Assembly: GCA_023091665.1 (NCBI GenBank)
Contig: JALJCQ010000011.1
Coordinates: forward strand, 1,612,001 to 1,676,000
Source: Pythium myriotylum
Lineage: Eukaryota; Oomycota; Peronosporomycetes; Pythiales; Pythiaceae
Length of the DNA stretch: 64,000 nt
Reading direction: 5' to 3'
Part shown: positions 1 to 8,519 of the stretch, in pieces
How the letters are laid out: each line of letters opens with the position of its first letter
Numbering within the stretch: position 1 is the stretch's first letter
Program-made: the position numbers and the translations under genes
Notes under the pieces: model-generated
What the model saw: only the letters and a program-made list of their open reading frames with translations
What the model was told of the DNA's origin: nothing
Database searches by the model: none

Positions 1-965
1 AACCCTTCGAACTTCTCTCGTTGCGACTTGAGCGCAACGAGCCAGGTCTTCATGCCTCCCTTGACCTTGACGTTGTCAAGGAATTGATTCCATCCCTGGA
101 TCAACGCAGGGAGGTCGCGATCAGTTGGCCTATCGTTGTGACGATAGAAACGCCGTTCGAAAAAGCATTCGATTAAAAATCGACGGCGCATCTCGCGGTC
201 GCGATAGTGGCGCGCGACGTACGGATCGTCTTCGAGCCAACCGCAGTCGAAGAGATCGTACGTCCGCAAGGGATCGTGCGCACCACTCCATCGGCTGATG
301 TCGTAAGCCGATGGAAGCCAGGGTGTGACTTCTGGCGCCGAGGATCTCAAGGCTCGATCCTCGGACTCTTGAGTCGCGTTGGTGATGATCACCTCACGAT
401 CATGTCGATCGTGAGGGCTGGGATCTTCCGCGACCTCCCCATCCTCCTTCATCTGCTCGTCAGCCTCGCTGTACGGCGCCGAGTAGCTGTTCGGCGACCG
501 CTCGGACGACGAGCAGCTGAACAACGGCGATTCTTCGAAAGGACCGCGCGCGGCACGGTCTTCCGACTTGGCTTCTTCCTCGCCGTCGCTCTCGTCGTAA
601 TCGACGAGCTCCGACAGCGTCGGCGATCGCTCTGGAGGCGCGGCTCTGCGTGCTGCGACGATCAGCGTCGCAGCGCTCGCCGGCGCCTTCATCTCTTCGT
701 CGCCGTCGGCCTCGACGTCGCAGCGCATCTCGGCGTCGGCCGACGGGTCTTCAGTCGTCTTGGACGACGGTGGATGACCACCGTCGTTGTTCGCGGTGTC
801 TTCAAGTGGCTCGGTCGAGGTGGCGCCCTCGCCGGCCGTCGAGTTGTCTTTGACCGCTGCGCGCACCAGCGCAGCGGCATCCTCGCTCGCCTGAGCCGCG
901 CTCATGGCGCGCACTGCCATTGCAGCGCGGTAGTCGGCGGCGCTGATCGTCTTCTTCGCGTCCAT
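1..965 (-). CDS. Gag-like protein of an LTR retrotransposon (partial, runs off the left edge)
   Basis: Reading the minus strand from an ATG at 963-965 gives an uninterrupted frame of 321 codons that leaves the window at base 1, so the C-terminus is missing. The first ~200 residues are Ala/Glu/Asp/Ser-rich and probably disordered, with acidic runs. The later part is more globular, with many aromatic and charged residues (for example RRRFLIECFFERRFYRH). It follows a putative LTR and a 142-bp leader in the same orientation, which is where gag lies in LTR retrotransposons. No protease, RT or zinc knuckle is visible in the part present, so Copia versus Gypsy cannot be decided. The Gag call is inferred from position and composition; the open frame itself is seen directly. 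Confidence 0.6.
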   Translation of the reverse strand, partial: MDAKKTISAADYRAAMAVRAMSAAQASEDAAALVRAAVKDNSTAGEGATSTEPLEDTANNDGGHPPSSKTTEDPSADAEMRCDVEADGDEEMKAPASAATLIVAARRAAPPERSPTLSELVDYDESDGEEEAKSEDRAARGPFEESPLFSCSSSERSPNSYSAPYSEADEQMKEDGEVAEDPSPHDRHDREVIITNATQESEDRALRSSAPEVTPWLPSAYDISRWSGAHDPLRTYDLFDCGWLEDDPYVARHYRDREMRRRFLIECFFERRFYRHNDRPTDRDLPALIQGWNQFLDNVKVKGGMKTWLVALKSQREKFEG

Positions 966-1107
966 TCTCCGAATGGACCGCGACATTGAAGGCGTTGATC
1001 GGTGACGATCAACGCCGCGGCTCGCGACTCGCCGTTGGACCAACTGACCAACAAGTGCTCCATGTCGCAAGTCGTTCAATGCGACTTTCGTCTTGGGGGG
1101 AGGGTGA
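966..1107 (-). other. Leader between LTR and gag-like ORF
   Basis: About 142 bp between the LTR end and the ATG. It should hold the primer-binding site, but I see no canonical TGG-type site next to the LTR. A strong inverted repeat built on GGCGTTGATC lies just upstream of the ATG (about 992-1017). Confidence 0.4.
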
Positions 1108-1443
1108 TGTAACGGGGTGTTCCCGTTACATGGTACGGACCCATGTCAATGGTGTCCGATAGGAACATCGTGAACCCATCTGGTTGCGATGTCTCCTGAT
1201 TGGATAATATCCTACGATATTATCCCGATTTCCCACCAATCACGCTAGGGTCTTGTGATTGAGTGGATGGCAGAAATCCGAGGGCGGATCTGCGAGGTTT
1301 TATATACAAAGAGTAGGTTTTTCTAGGTTTCCTAATCCATAAATTCAGTTTCCCATTTGCCCAACCCAACACAAGTCCCTGTGTTGCGCGCTTCTTACAC
1401 TGCTCCACAGTGTACGTGACGTAACGAGGTCAGCCTCGTTACA
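1108..1443 (-). repeat. Putative 5' LTR (336 bp)
   Basis: On the minus strand the block starts TGTAACGAGG and ends CCCCGTTACA, a TG...CA form with TGTAAC/GTTACA inverted termini. Each end folds into a 9-bp hairpin (1421-1442 with a TCAG loop; 1108-1130 with a GTGTT loop). A TATA-like GTATATAAAA lies at 1298-1307. On the right it abuts LINE copy C at 1444, where homology to copy A resumes at CAATGGGTGAG, so the LTR element is inserted in the LINE. The partner LTR and target duplication are outside the window, so the exact ends are inferred from the termini. Confidence 0.6.
1298..1307 (-). promoter_or_regulatory. TATA-like box in the LTR
   Basis: GTATATAAAA on the minus strand, inside the LTR and upstream of the gag-like ORF. 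This fits an LTR promoter. Confidence 0.45.
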
Positions 1444-1571
1444 CAATGGGTGAGACTTCCCGAATCTTGTGCAGAGACGGGACGAAGCAGCTGCGCGCGA
1501 GGGTTCTCACCCACAAAGTCGAGGTCGGAGGGAGATGGGCGGGCCGAGTCGATCTGGTTCGCTGGCTTCAT
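1444..1571 (-). pseudogene. LINE ORF1, N-terminal stub interrupted by the LTR element
   Basis: Starts at the ATG matching copy A ORF1 (MKPANQIDSA...) and is cut after about 42 codons by the LTR boundary at 1443. It cannot make a full ORF1 protein from this copy as seen. (Coordinates run high to low on the minus strand.). Confidence 0.7.
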
Positions 1572-1666
1572 CTTCGTTCGACGGGAAGGCTGGGAGGCTG
1601 GTTGGCTGGTTACTTCGGCTGTTTGCTTGGATCGACTTGTGCTCGACGAGGCAAAGCGAGAAGTGA
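1444..1666 (-). mobile_element. LINE copy C, 5' fragment
   Basis: Nearly identical to the 5' end of LINE copy A (compare 19613-19835). It has the 5' UTR, the ORF1 start codon at 1569-1571 and about 42 codons of ORF1 before the LTR insertion. Its 5' terminus (TCACTTCTCGC...) directly abuts nucleotide 1 of tRNA-Thr at 1667, the same head-to-head geometry as copy A. The rest presumably continues left of the window beyond the LTR element. Confidence 0.85.
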
Positions 1667-1738
1667 GCCCCTATAGCTCAGTGGTAGAGCACTCGCTTCG
1701 TAAGCGAAAGGTCGGTGGTTCGATCCCGCTTGGGGGCA
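1667..1738 (+). tRNA. tRNA-Thr (CGT), unit 1
   Basis: A 72-nt cloverleaf. The 7-bp acceptor stem is GCCCCTA/TGGGGGC with discriminator A; the D-arm is GCTC/GAGC. The anticodon loop TTCGTAA gives CGT, reading ACG (Thr). The T-arm is GGTGG/CCGCT with loop TTCGATC. C27-A43 is a mismatch; the remaining anticodon stem pairs. The A box is TAGCTCAGTGG and the B box GGTTCGATCCC. A Pol III terminator T5 follows at 1742-1746. Its immediate upstream flank is the 5' end of LINE copy C. The retroelements of this window all target this gene at nucleotide 16. Confidence 0.95.
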
Positions 1739-2052
1739 ATCTTTTTGCACACCCACACAAGACACGACCTCTCACACAACACCACCCCTCTTCCCTCCAC
1801 GTCCCGCGCTGCACCTGCTACCAGACATCAGGTTGACCAGCAACCACTGTCTCGGTTCTCGTCATCGCCACACTCAATGCCATGGACTTACCACCACCGC
1901 CACCGAATACAAACCCGTATTCGAGTGTCCGCAACTTCCCCTTGACCACTCGGTATCCACAGAAGACGAATCCAACGATTTTCTAGACAGAGACAGGCAT
2001 GGATATATGGATATGCAACTGGATCGATAGAACGACATACAGACAGCCGCGA

Positions 2053-2089
<37 letters not shown>

Positions 2090-2694
2090 AGCGCAGCGCG
2101 ATACATAGGACACATTTCCCTGCGCTATCAATATACCTGGGCCTCGCTAGTGTGGCCATCCAGCATCCAGCCCACCGAACATCACACTACTGTCACACGC
2201 ACGCACACGAGGTGAGAGGTGACGTCGTGATGCAATATCCTATGTATGTGTCCCAAGACACCTTTGACCTTACCTCCCCCTCTGACCATGCGCCATCGCC
2301 CATCAATCAACCAACAGCAGCATCCAGCAGGATCCAGGAATCCCACCGACGGCTGGGGTGAAACACGCTGCGTGTTGACGCATGAATGCAAAGAGTCTAG
2401 GCGTTGCACAGCAGCACGTAGTGCGCCATCGGCTGGCCACGGTCGATCCGAGCCGTTCCGGCTGGGTCTGCAGTCTAACTCGTTTGTTGCTTTTGCAAAC
2501 AGATGCGTCGAAGACAACAGCCTATTTGGAGCAGTGGTCCGAGTTGATAGAGATGCAAGCATGAAGAGTCGGATGGTTGATGTGCATTCTAACGCGCGTG
2601 GTGAACGGCGGCGAGCGTGGTTTGTTTTGGTGTGTTGTAGGTGTAGGGTTTCGTTGGTGGGCGGGAATGCAGTGTGTGGGGTGCGTAGATCGGA
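1739..2694. other. Spacer tRNA-Thr to tRNA-Ser (represents all 21 units)
   Basis: About 956 bp with an AG microsatellite and otherwise unique-looking sequence. I looked for U1, U2, U4, U5, 5S, SRP and SL RNA hallmarks and saw none. Several short frames (for example 126 and 156 aa) stay open in every unit, but they overlap on opposite strands and one runs into tRNA-Ser. Their conservation is explained by copying of the whole unit. Confidence 0.6.
2056..2083. repeat. AG microsatellite, 28 bp, unit 1
   Basis: Pure AG run between CGAATC and GTGCGCAGCG. Confidence 0.95.
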
Positions 2695-2775
2695 GACAGC
2701 TTGGCCGAGTGGTTAAGGCGCTAGCCTGCTAAGTTAGTGGGGCAACCCGCGTGAGTTCGAATCTCACAGCTGTCG
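2695..2775 (+). tRNA. tRNA-Ser (GCT), unit 1
   Basis: An 81-nt class II tRNA. The acceptor is GACAGCT/AGCTGTC with discriminator G; the D-arm is GCC/GGC with the 10-nt loop GAGTGGTTAA. The anticodon stem is CTAGC/GTTAG and loop CTGCTAA gives GCT, reading AGC/AGT (Ser). A 13-nt variable arm (TGGGGCAACCCGC) is the serine hallmark, and the T-arm is GTGAG/CTCAC. Terminator T5 at 2778-2782. Its A box (TGGCCGAGTGG) differs from the Thr/Trp target motif, and no element is inserted in any tRNA-Ser here. Confidence 0.96.
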
Positions 2776-2929
2776 TCTTTTTCCCAGCCTCCCACTCCGA
2801 CCTCGGCTCTGTCTCCTCAATTCCTCTTGCACTGGTCGTGATTCGCACAGAACCTTTTTGTGCCCAAGTGGTTCTCGATGCGTATACCAACGCAAGCACC
2901 TAAGGCAGGCGTGCTCCTGTGAAGCCTAG

Positions 2930-2953
2930 GAACCACTTCGGTGGTCATCCGCA

Positions 2954-2984
<31 letters not shown>

Positions 2985-3034
2985 GGCCCCTGCGCAAGGA
3001 TGACACGCATAAATCGAGAAGTATCGCACTTTTT
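2930..3034 (+). ncRNA. U6: U6 spliceosomal snRNA, unit 1
   Basis: U6 is the catalytic-core snRNA of the spliceosome. The sequence has the near-invariant central block with the ACAGAG box (GATACAGAGAAGATTAGCATGG is its core), the AGC triad region, and the internal stem-loop part CCCCTGCGCAAGGATGACAC. The 5' stem-loop is ACCAC-TTCG-GTGGT. The gene ends in T5 at 3030-3034, the Pol III terminator and Lsm-binding tail. About 105 nt, as expected for U6. The 5' end is placed at the G before the 5' stem; it could be one or two bases off. Confidence 0.95.
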
Positions 3035-3278
3035 CCACCCCTGTCTTTGGACTCTACATTACTCGACAGACATCCGACACCACCCCCACCAACACACGAA
3101 GTCTCGTCCCACGCATCCACGGCGCTCACATGCATTCCTTCTCTGGATGACGCTGGGAAGTCTGGGTACCCGTATGATGGGGAAACGACGCAATGGTAGC
3201 GGTGAAGGTAGTGGTGGCCGCGAGGGGTGTCCAGGCTGTGTTCTGGAGGTGATAGAAGGATGGAAAAGGAGTAAAATT
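3035..3278. other. Spacer U6 to tRNA-Trp (represents all units)
   Basis: About 244 bp; nothing recognised except the tRNA-Trp terminator (TTTT on minus at 3273-3276). Confidence 0.6.
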
Positions 3279-3350
3279 TGAGGGATGAGGGGATCGAACC
3301 CCCGACCGCTGGGACTGGAATCCAGCGCTCTACCACTGAGCTAACCCCCC
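3279..3350 (-). tRNA. tRNA-Trp (CCA), unit 1
   Basis: Minus strand, 72 nt. The acceptor is GGGGGGT/ATCCCTC (two G-T pairs) with discriminator A. The D-arm sequence TAGCTCAGTGGTAGAGC is identical to that of tRNA-Thr. The anticodon arm is CTGGA-TTCCAGT-CCCAG, giving CCA (Trp, UGG); A31-C39 is a mismatch. The T-arm is GGGGG/CCCTC with loop TTCGATC. Terminator TTTT at 3276-3273. The body resembles a generic class I tRNA, so the Trp call rests mainly on the anticodon, A73 and G37. Confidence 0.85.
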
Positions 3351-3669
3351 ACATTCGCTTTGCTCGACCAACTCAACACACCATCGCATACACAGCGCTT
3401 GCGTCCCAAATACGCTTGGTCCTACCACAACCCACACACGGGACCACGCACAGCGCAGTACACGACCTCGTGCGCCATAAAACGCAACAAAACGGACGTC
3501 TGATCTCGTAGATCGAAGCACACAGTGGTGTATGTGGAGTGACGAGGGTAAGGCCTGTGTGTGGTCGTGGTTGACGGTGAGTGTGTGAGTTTGTGTTGTT
3601 TCTGTGTTTGTAGGTGTAATGTGTAGTTTGGCGTTTTGTGTTTGTGTTGATGCCTGCGCAGGACGTGCA
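3351..3669. other. Spacer tRNA-Trp to the tRNA-Thr site (represents all units)
   Basis: About 319 bp, with TG-rich sequence on the right half. No gene recognised. In bare units it leads straight into intact tRNA-Thr; in others it ends at a 16-nt tRNA-Thr stub followed by a retroelement. Confidence 0.6.
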
Positions 3670-3697
3670 GCCCCTATAGCTCAGTTTCAAGGCGTCT

Positions 3698-3719
3698 GTA
3701 TTGCTGCACTAGCATTTAC
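3698..3719 (-). promoter_or_regulatory. Conserved 3'-terminal hairpin of the short element
   Basis: GTA/TAC plus TGCT/AGCA stem with a small internal loop and loop GCACT (plus-strand reading). The LINE has a 7-bp hairpin of different sequence at the same place (12498-12517). Both are followed by the same 12-nt terminus. Likely the RT recognition structure; this is inference. Confidence 0.6.
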
Positions 3720-3926
3720 GACTGACTTCTAACTGCTCGCTAATCCCGTGCGGGTTCTATGTTGCTAAGCTTCGGTTGAGTCTCGTGGTTGGCTGGTCGG
3801 TTTGTGCTGAGAGGATGAATCCTTGCGTCATGGTTCGTTGGGTTGTTGAGGTGGTTGTTCTGTTGTCGTTGAAGCTGGGTACTGGGTTAACTTGACCTTC
3901 ATTTGCTGGTTTGCTGGTATGTTGAT

Positions 3927-4073
3927 GCTGGGTTGCTTGAGTGTTGGTTGGGTTGAAGCTGGGTTGGCTGAATGCCGGTTGGGTTGATGCTGGGTTGCTT
4001 GAATGCTGGTTGGGTTGAGGTTGGTGTCGGTGAGTGCTGGTTGGGTTGAGGTTGGTGTCGGTGAGTGTTGGTT
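3927..4073. repeat. 31-bp minisatellite inside the short element
   Basis: Repeats start at 3927, 3958, 3989, 4020 and 4051 (last one partial), core GGTTGGGTTGA. Elements of units 11, 12, 15 and 18 have one more copy. The period is not a multiple of 3, so protein frames across it rotate. Confidence 0.85.
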
Positions 4074-4157
4074 ACCCAACGGTCTCGTGAGTGAAGGTTG
4101 GTGGCTGGGTGCCGTGAGTGTTGGTCACGGCGTGGGTTGATCAGCGGTGGGTTGATA

Positions 4158-4334
4158 TTAGAGTCGACCGGGTGGCCGAGCTCTGGCGCGCGCTCTCCAT
4201 GTGGTGAATGTCGGCTCTCCCGATGAAGCCGAAGGAAGCACGCATGGGATGCCGACTGGTCGGCGCGGTGGCGGCAGCGTCCCGATGCCAAGCTTCTTGC
4301 GCTTGGTCTTGGCTCTCGCAGCACCCTTGGTCAT
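4158..4334 (-). CDS. Short basic ORF in the short element (58 aa)
   Basis: An ATG in good context (GTCGCCATGA) opens a frame with a very basic N-terminus (MTKGAARAKTKRKKLGIG) and an Arg-rich end. It is preserved in full-length copies, with an A-to-S change in units 11 and 12. It may be the start of ORF1 of a parental LINE kept in a deletion derivative. No family recognised and no proof of expression. Confidence 0.3.
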   Translation of the reverse strand: MTKGAARAKTKRKKLGIGTLPPPRRPVGIPCVLPSASSGEPTFTTWRARARARPPGRL

Positions 4335-4449
4335 GGCGACTGGGTGTGGAGAGGGTCGGGGGTGATGGGCTGGCAGCTGGGCTGGGTGGTCTTGTCTGGA
4401 CACTTCTGGACTTGGTCACTTGAGGGGTAGCGAGCAAATTGCGAAGTGA

Positions 4450-4521
4450 GCCCCTATAGCTCAGTGGTAGAGCACTCGCTTCGTAAGCGAAAGGTCGGTG
4501 GTTCGATCCCGCTTGGGGGCA
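4450..4521 (+). tRNA. tRNA-Thr (CGT), unit 2
   Basis: Intact copy. Upstream flank is the full-length short element ending at 4449. Confidence 0.95.
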
Positions 4522-4838
4522 ATCTTTTTGCACACCCACACAAGACACGACCTCTCACACAACACCACCCCTCTTCCCTCCACGTCCCGCGCTGCACCTG
4601 CTACCAGACATCAGGTTGACCAGCAACCACTGTCTCGGTTCTCGTCATCGCCACACTCAATGCCATGGACTTACCACCACCGCCACCGAATACAAACCCG
4701 TATTCGAGTGTCCGCAACTTCCCCTTGACCACTCGGTATCCACAGAAGACGAATCCAACGATTTTCTAGACAGAGACAGGCATGGATATATGGATATGCA
4801 ACTGGATCGATAGAACGACATACAGACAGCCGCGAATC

Positions 4839-4858
4839 AGAGAGAGAGAGAGAGAGAG
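4839..4858. repeat. AG microsatellite, 20 bp, unit 2
   Basis: Shortest AG tract of the array. Confidence 0.95.
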
Positions 4859-5469
4859 GTGCGCAGCGCAGCGCGATACATAGGACACATTTCCCTGCGC
4901 TATCAATATACCTGGGCCTCGCTAGTGTGGCCATCCAGCATCCAGCCCACCGAACATCACACTACTGTCACACGCACGCACACGAGGTGAGAGGTGACGT
5001 CGTGATGCAATATCCTATGTATGTGTCCCAAGACACCTTTGACCTTACCTCCCCCTCTGACCATGCGCCATCGCCCATCAATCAACCAGCAGCAGCATCC
5101 AGCAGGATCCAGGAATCCCACCGACGGCTGGGGTGAAACACGCTGCGTGTTGACGCATGAATGCAAAGAGTCTAGGCGTTGCACAGCAGCACGTAGTGCG
5201 CCATCGGCTGGCCACGGTCGATCCGAGCCGTTCCGGCTGGGTCTGCAGTCTAACTCGTTTGTTGCTTTTGCAAACAGATGCGTCGAAGACAACAGCCTAT
5301 TTGGAGCAGTGGTCCGAGTTGATAGAGATGCAAGCATGAAGAGTCGGATGGTTGATGTGCATTCTAACGCGCGTGGTGAACGGCGGCGAGCGTGGTTTGT
5401 TTTGGTGTGTTGTAGGTGTAGGGTTTCGTTGGTGGGCGGGAATGCAGTGTGTGGGGTGCGTAGATCGGA

Positions 5470-5550
5470 GACAGCTTGGCCGAGTGGTTAAGGCGCTAGC
5501 CTGCTAAGTTAGTGGGGCAACCCGCGTGAGTTCGAATCTCACAGCTGTCG
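5470..5550 (+). tRNA. tRNA-Ser (GCT), unit 2
   Basis: Same sequence as the unit 1 copy; anticodon GCT. Confidence 0.95.
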
Positions 5551-5704
5551 TCTTTTTCCCAGCCTCCCACTCCGACCTCGGCTCTGTCTCCTCAATTCCT
5601 CTTGCACTGGTCGTGATTCGCACAGAACCTTTTTGTGCCCAAGTGGTTCTCGATGCGTATACCAACGCAAGCACCTAAGGCAGGCGTGCTCCTGTGAAGC
5701 CTAG

Positions 5705-5728
5705 GAACCACTTCGGTGGTCATCCGCA

Positions 5729-5759
<31 letters not shown>

Positions 5760-5809
5760 GGCCCCTGCGCAAGGATGACACGCATAAATCGAGAAGTATC
5801 GCACTTTTT
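5705..5809 (+). ncRNA. U6: U6 snRNA, unit 2
   Basis: Copy of the unit 1 gene with its T5 end. Confidence 0.95.
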
Positions 5810-6053
5810 CCACCCCTGTCTTTGGACTCTACATTACTCGACAGACATCCGACACCACCCCCACCAACACACGAAGTCTCGTCCCACGCATCCACGGCGC
5901 TCACATGCATTCCTTCTCTGGATGACGCTGGGAAGTCTGGGTACCCGTATGATGGGGAAACGACGCAATGGTAGCGGTGAAGGTAGTGGTGGCCGCGAGG
6001 GGTGTCCAGGCTGTGTTCTGGAGGTGATAGAAGGATGGAAAAGGAGTAAAATT

Positions 6054-6125
6054 TGAGGGATGAGGGGATCGAACCCCCGACCGCTGGGACTGGAATCCAG
6101 CGCTCTACCACTGAGCTAACCCCCT
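6054..6125 (-). tRNA. tRNA-Trp (CCA), unit 2, acceptor variant
   Basis: First base is A instead of G (plus strand CCCCCT), giving an A1-C72 mismatch at the acceptor end. Rest as unit 1. Confidence 0.8.
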
Positions 6126-6444
6126 ACATTCGCTTTGCTCGACCAACTCAACACACCATCGCATACACAGCGCTTGCGTCCCAAATACGCTTGGTCCTAC
6201 CACAACCCACACACGGGACCACGCACAGCGCAGTACACGACCTCGTGCGCCATAAAACGCAACAAAACGGACGTCTGATCTCGTAGATCGAAGCACACAG
6301 TGGTGTATGTGGAGTGACGAGGGTAAGGCCTGTGTGTGGTCGTGGTTGACGGTGAGTGTGTGAGTTTGTGTTGTTTCTGTGTTTGTAGGTGTAATGTGTA
6401 GTTTGGCGTTTTGTGTTTGTGTTGATGCCTGCGCAGGACGTGCA

Positions 6445-6516
6445 GCCCCTATAGCTCAGTGGTAGAGCACTCGCTTCGTAAGCGAAAGGTCGGTGGTTCG
6501 ATCCCGCTTGGGGGCA
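6445..6516 (+). tRNA. tRNA-Thr (CGT), unit 3
   Basis: Uninserted site: natural flank GCGCAGGACGTGCA directly upstream. Confidence 0.95.
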
Positions 6517-6830
6517 ATCTTTTTGCACACCCACACAAGACACGACCTCTCACACAACACCACCCCTCTTCCCTCCACGTCCCGCGCTGCACCTGCTACC
6601 AGACATCAGGTTGACCAGCAACCACTGTCTCGGTTCTCGTCATCGCCACACTCAATGCCATGGACTTACCACCACCGCCACCGAATACAAACCCGTATTC
6701 GAGTGTCCGCAACTTCCCCTTGACCACTCGGTATCCACAGAAGACGAATCCAACGATTTTCTAGACAGAGACAGGCATGGATATATGGATATGCAACTGG
6801 ATCGATAGAACGACATACAGACAGCCGCGA

Positions 6831-6833
<3 letters not shown>

Positions 6834-6861
<28 letters not shown>
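6834..6861. repeat. AG microsatellite, 28 bp, unit 3
   Basis: Pure AG run. Confidence 0.95.
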
Positions 6862-6867
<6 letters not shown>

Positions 6868-7472
6868 AGCGCAGCGCGATACATAGGACACATTTCCCTG
6901 CGCTATCAATATACCTGGGCCTCGCTAGTGTGGCCATCCAGCATCCAGCCCACCGAACATCACACTACTGTCACACGCACGCACACGAGGTGAGAGGTGA
7001 CGTCGTGATGCAATATCCTATGTATGTGTCCCAAGACACCTTTGACCTTACCTCCCCCTCTGACCATGCGCCATCGCCCATCAATCAACCAGCAGCAGCA
7101 TCCAGCAGGATCCAGGAATCCCACCGACGGCTGGGGTGAAACACGCTGCGTGTTGACGCATGAATGCAAAGAGTCTAGGCGTTGCACAGCAGCACGTAGT
7201 GCGCCATCGGCTGGCCACGGTCGATCCGAGCCGTTCCGGCTGGGTCTGCAGTCTAACTCGTTTGTTGCTTTTGCAAACAGATGCGTCGAAGACAACAGCC
7301 TATTTGGAGCAGTGGTCCGAGTTGATAGAGATGCAAGCATGAAGAGTCGGATGGTTGATGTGCATTCTAACGCGCGTGGTGAACGGCGGCGAGCGTGGTT
7401 TGTTTTGGTGTGTTGTAGGTGTAGGGTTTCGTTGGTGGGCGGGAATGCAGTGTGTGGGGTGCGTAGATCGGA

Positions 7473-7553
7473 GACAGCTTGGCCGAGTGGTTAAGGCGCT
7501 AGCCTGCTAAGTTAGTGGGGCAACCCGCGTGAGTTCGAATCTCACAGCTGTCG
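7473..7553 (+). tRNA. tRNA-Ser (GCT), unit 3
   Basis: Anticodon GCT; sequence as unit 1. Confidence 0.95.
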
Positions 7554-7707
7554 TCTTTTTCCCAGCCTCCCACTCCGACCTCGGCTCTGTCTCCTCAATT
7601 CCTCTTGCACTGGTCGTGATTCGCACAGAACCTTTTTGTGCCCAAGTGGTTCTCGATGCGTATACCAACGCAAGCACCTAAGGCAGGCGTGCTCCTGTGA
7701 AGCCTAG

Positions 7708-7731
7708 GAACCACTTCGGTGGTCATCCGCA

Positions 7732-7762
<31 letters not shown>

Positions 7763-7812
7763 GGCCCCTGCGCAAGGATGACACGCATAAATCGAGAAGT
7801 ATCGCACTTTTT
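7708..7812 (+). ncRNA. U6: U6 snRNA, unit 3
   Basis: Copy of the unit 1 gene. Confidence 0.95.
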
Positions 7813-8056
7813 CCACCCCTGTCTTTGGACTCTACATTACTCGACAGACATCCGACACCACCCCCACCAACACACGAAGTCTCGTCCCACGCATCCACGG
7901 CGCTCACATGCATTCCTTCTCTGGATGACGCTGGGAAGTCTGGGTACCCGTATGATGGGGAAACGACGCAATGGTAGCGGTGAAGGTAGTGGTGGCCGCG
8001 AGGGGTGTCCAGGCTGTGTTCTGGAGGTGATAGAAGGATGGAAAAGGAGTAAAATT

Positions 8057-8128
8057 TGAGGGATGAGGGGATCGAACCCCCGACCGCTGGGACTGGAATC
8101 CAGCGCTCTACCACTGAGCTAACCCCCT
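8057..8128 (-). tRNA. tRNA-Trp (CCA), unit 3, acceptor variant
   Basis: Carries A1-C72 as in unit 2. Confidence 0.8.
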
Positions 8129-8447
8129 ACATTCGCTTTGCTCGACCAACTCAACACACCATCGCATACACAGCGCTTGCGTCCCAAATACGCTTGGTCC
8201 TACCACAACCCACACACGGGACCACGCACAGCGCAGTACACGACCTCGTGCGCCATAAAACGCAACAAAACGGACGTCTGATCTCGTAGATCGAAGCACA
8301 CAGTGGTGTATGTGGAGTGACGAGGGTAAGGCCTGTGTGTGGTCGTGGTTGACGGTGAGTGTGTGAGTTTGTGTTGTTTCTGTGTTTGTAGGTGTAATGT
8401 GTAGTTTGGCGTTTTGTGTTTGTGTTGATGCCTGCGCAGGACGTGCA

Positions 8448-8519
8448 GCCCCTATAGCTCAGTGGTAGAGCACTCGCTTCGTAAGCGAAAGGTCGGTGGT
8501 TCGATCCCGCTTGGGGGCA
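8448..8519 (+). tRNA. tRNA-Thr (CGT), unit 4
   Basis: Uninserted site with natural upstream flank. Confidence 0.95.

Larger units (their letters stand above)
1..1443 (-). mobile_element. LTR retrotransposon, 5' part, inserted in LINE copy C
   Basis: LTR (1108-1443), leader and a gag-like frame running off the window, all on the minus strand. The insertion splits LINE copy C about 43 codons into its ORF1, so this element is younger than that LINE. Confidence 0.6.
3686..4449 (-). mobile_element. Short non-autonomous retroelement, full length (764 bp), unit 1
   Basis: Lies antisense to tRNA-Thr between two copies of GCCCCTATAGCTCAGT (3670-3685 and 4450-4465), a 16-bp target duplication equal to tRNA nucleotides 1-16. 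On its own (minus) strand it begins TCACTTCGCAATTTGC, close to the LINE 5' end (TCACTTCTCGCTTTGC), and ends AATACAGACGCCTTGAA, identical to the LINE 3' end. A hairpin precedes the tail (3698-3719). It carries a 58-codon frame near its 5' end and a 31-bp minisatellite. It has no RT, so it must be mobilised in trans, presumably by the LINE. It may be a deletion derivative of a second LINE family. Confidence 0.85.

Noticed and set aside
207..989. 260-aa open frame on the plus strand
   Set aside because: Arg-rich shadow of the gag-like frame on the minus strand, which has better composition and a coherent LTR context.
2228..2290. Possible C/D snoRNA (GTGATGC ... CTGA)
   Set aside because: C box is imperfect and no terminal stem closes it.
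1739..2694. Hidden snRNA, 5S, SRP or spliced-leader gene in the spacer
   Set aside because: No hallmark motifs found on either strand by eye; a covariance-model search would settle it.
2246..2716. 156-aa frame repeated in every unit, and the opposing 126-aa frame (2182-2562)
   Set aside because: They overlap on opposite strands and the first runs into tRNA-Ser. Conservation is explained by unit copying. No family resemblance.
2869..2888. B-box-like GGTTCTCGATGC and TATA-like CGTATACC upstream of U6
   Set aside because: The B box has an extra base and the TATA-like site is about 45 bp from the start. Plausible, but too weak to annotate as promoter elements.
2926..3354. 142-aa minus-strand frame over U6 and tRNA-Trp
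   Set aside because: It translates RNA genes; the SSVVERWIPVPAVGGSIPSS-type peptide is a typical tRNA read-through artefact.
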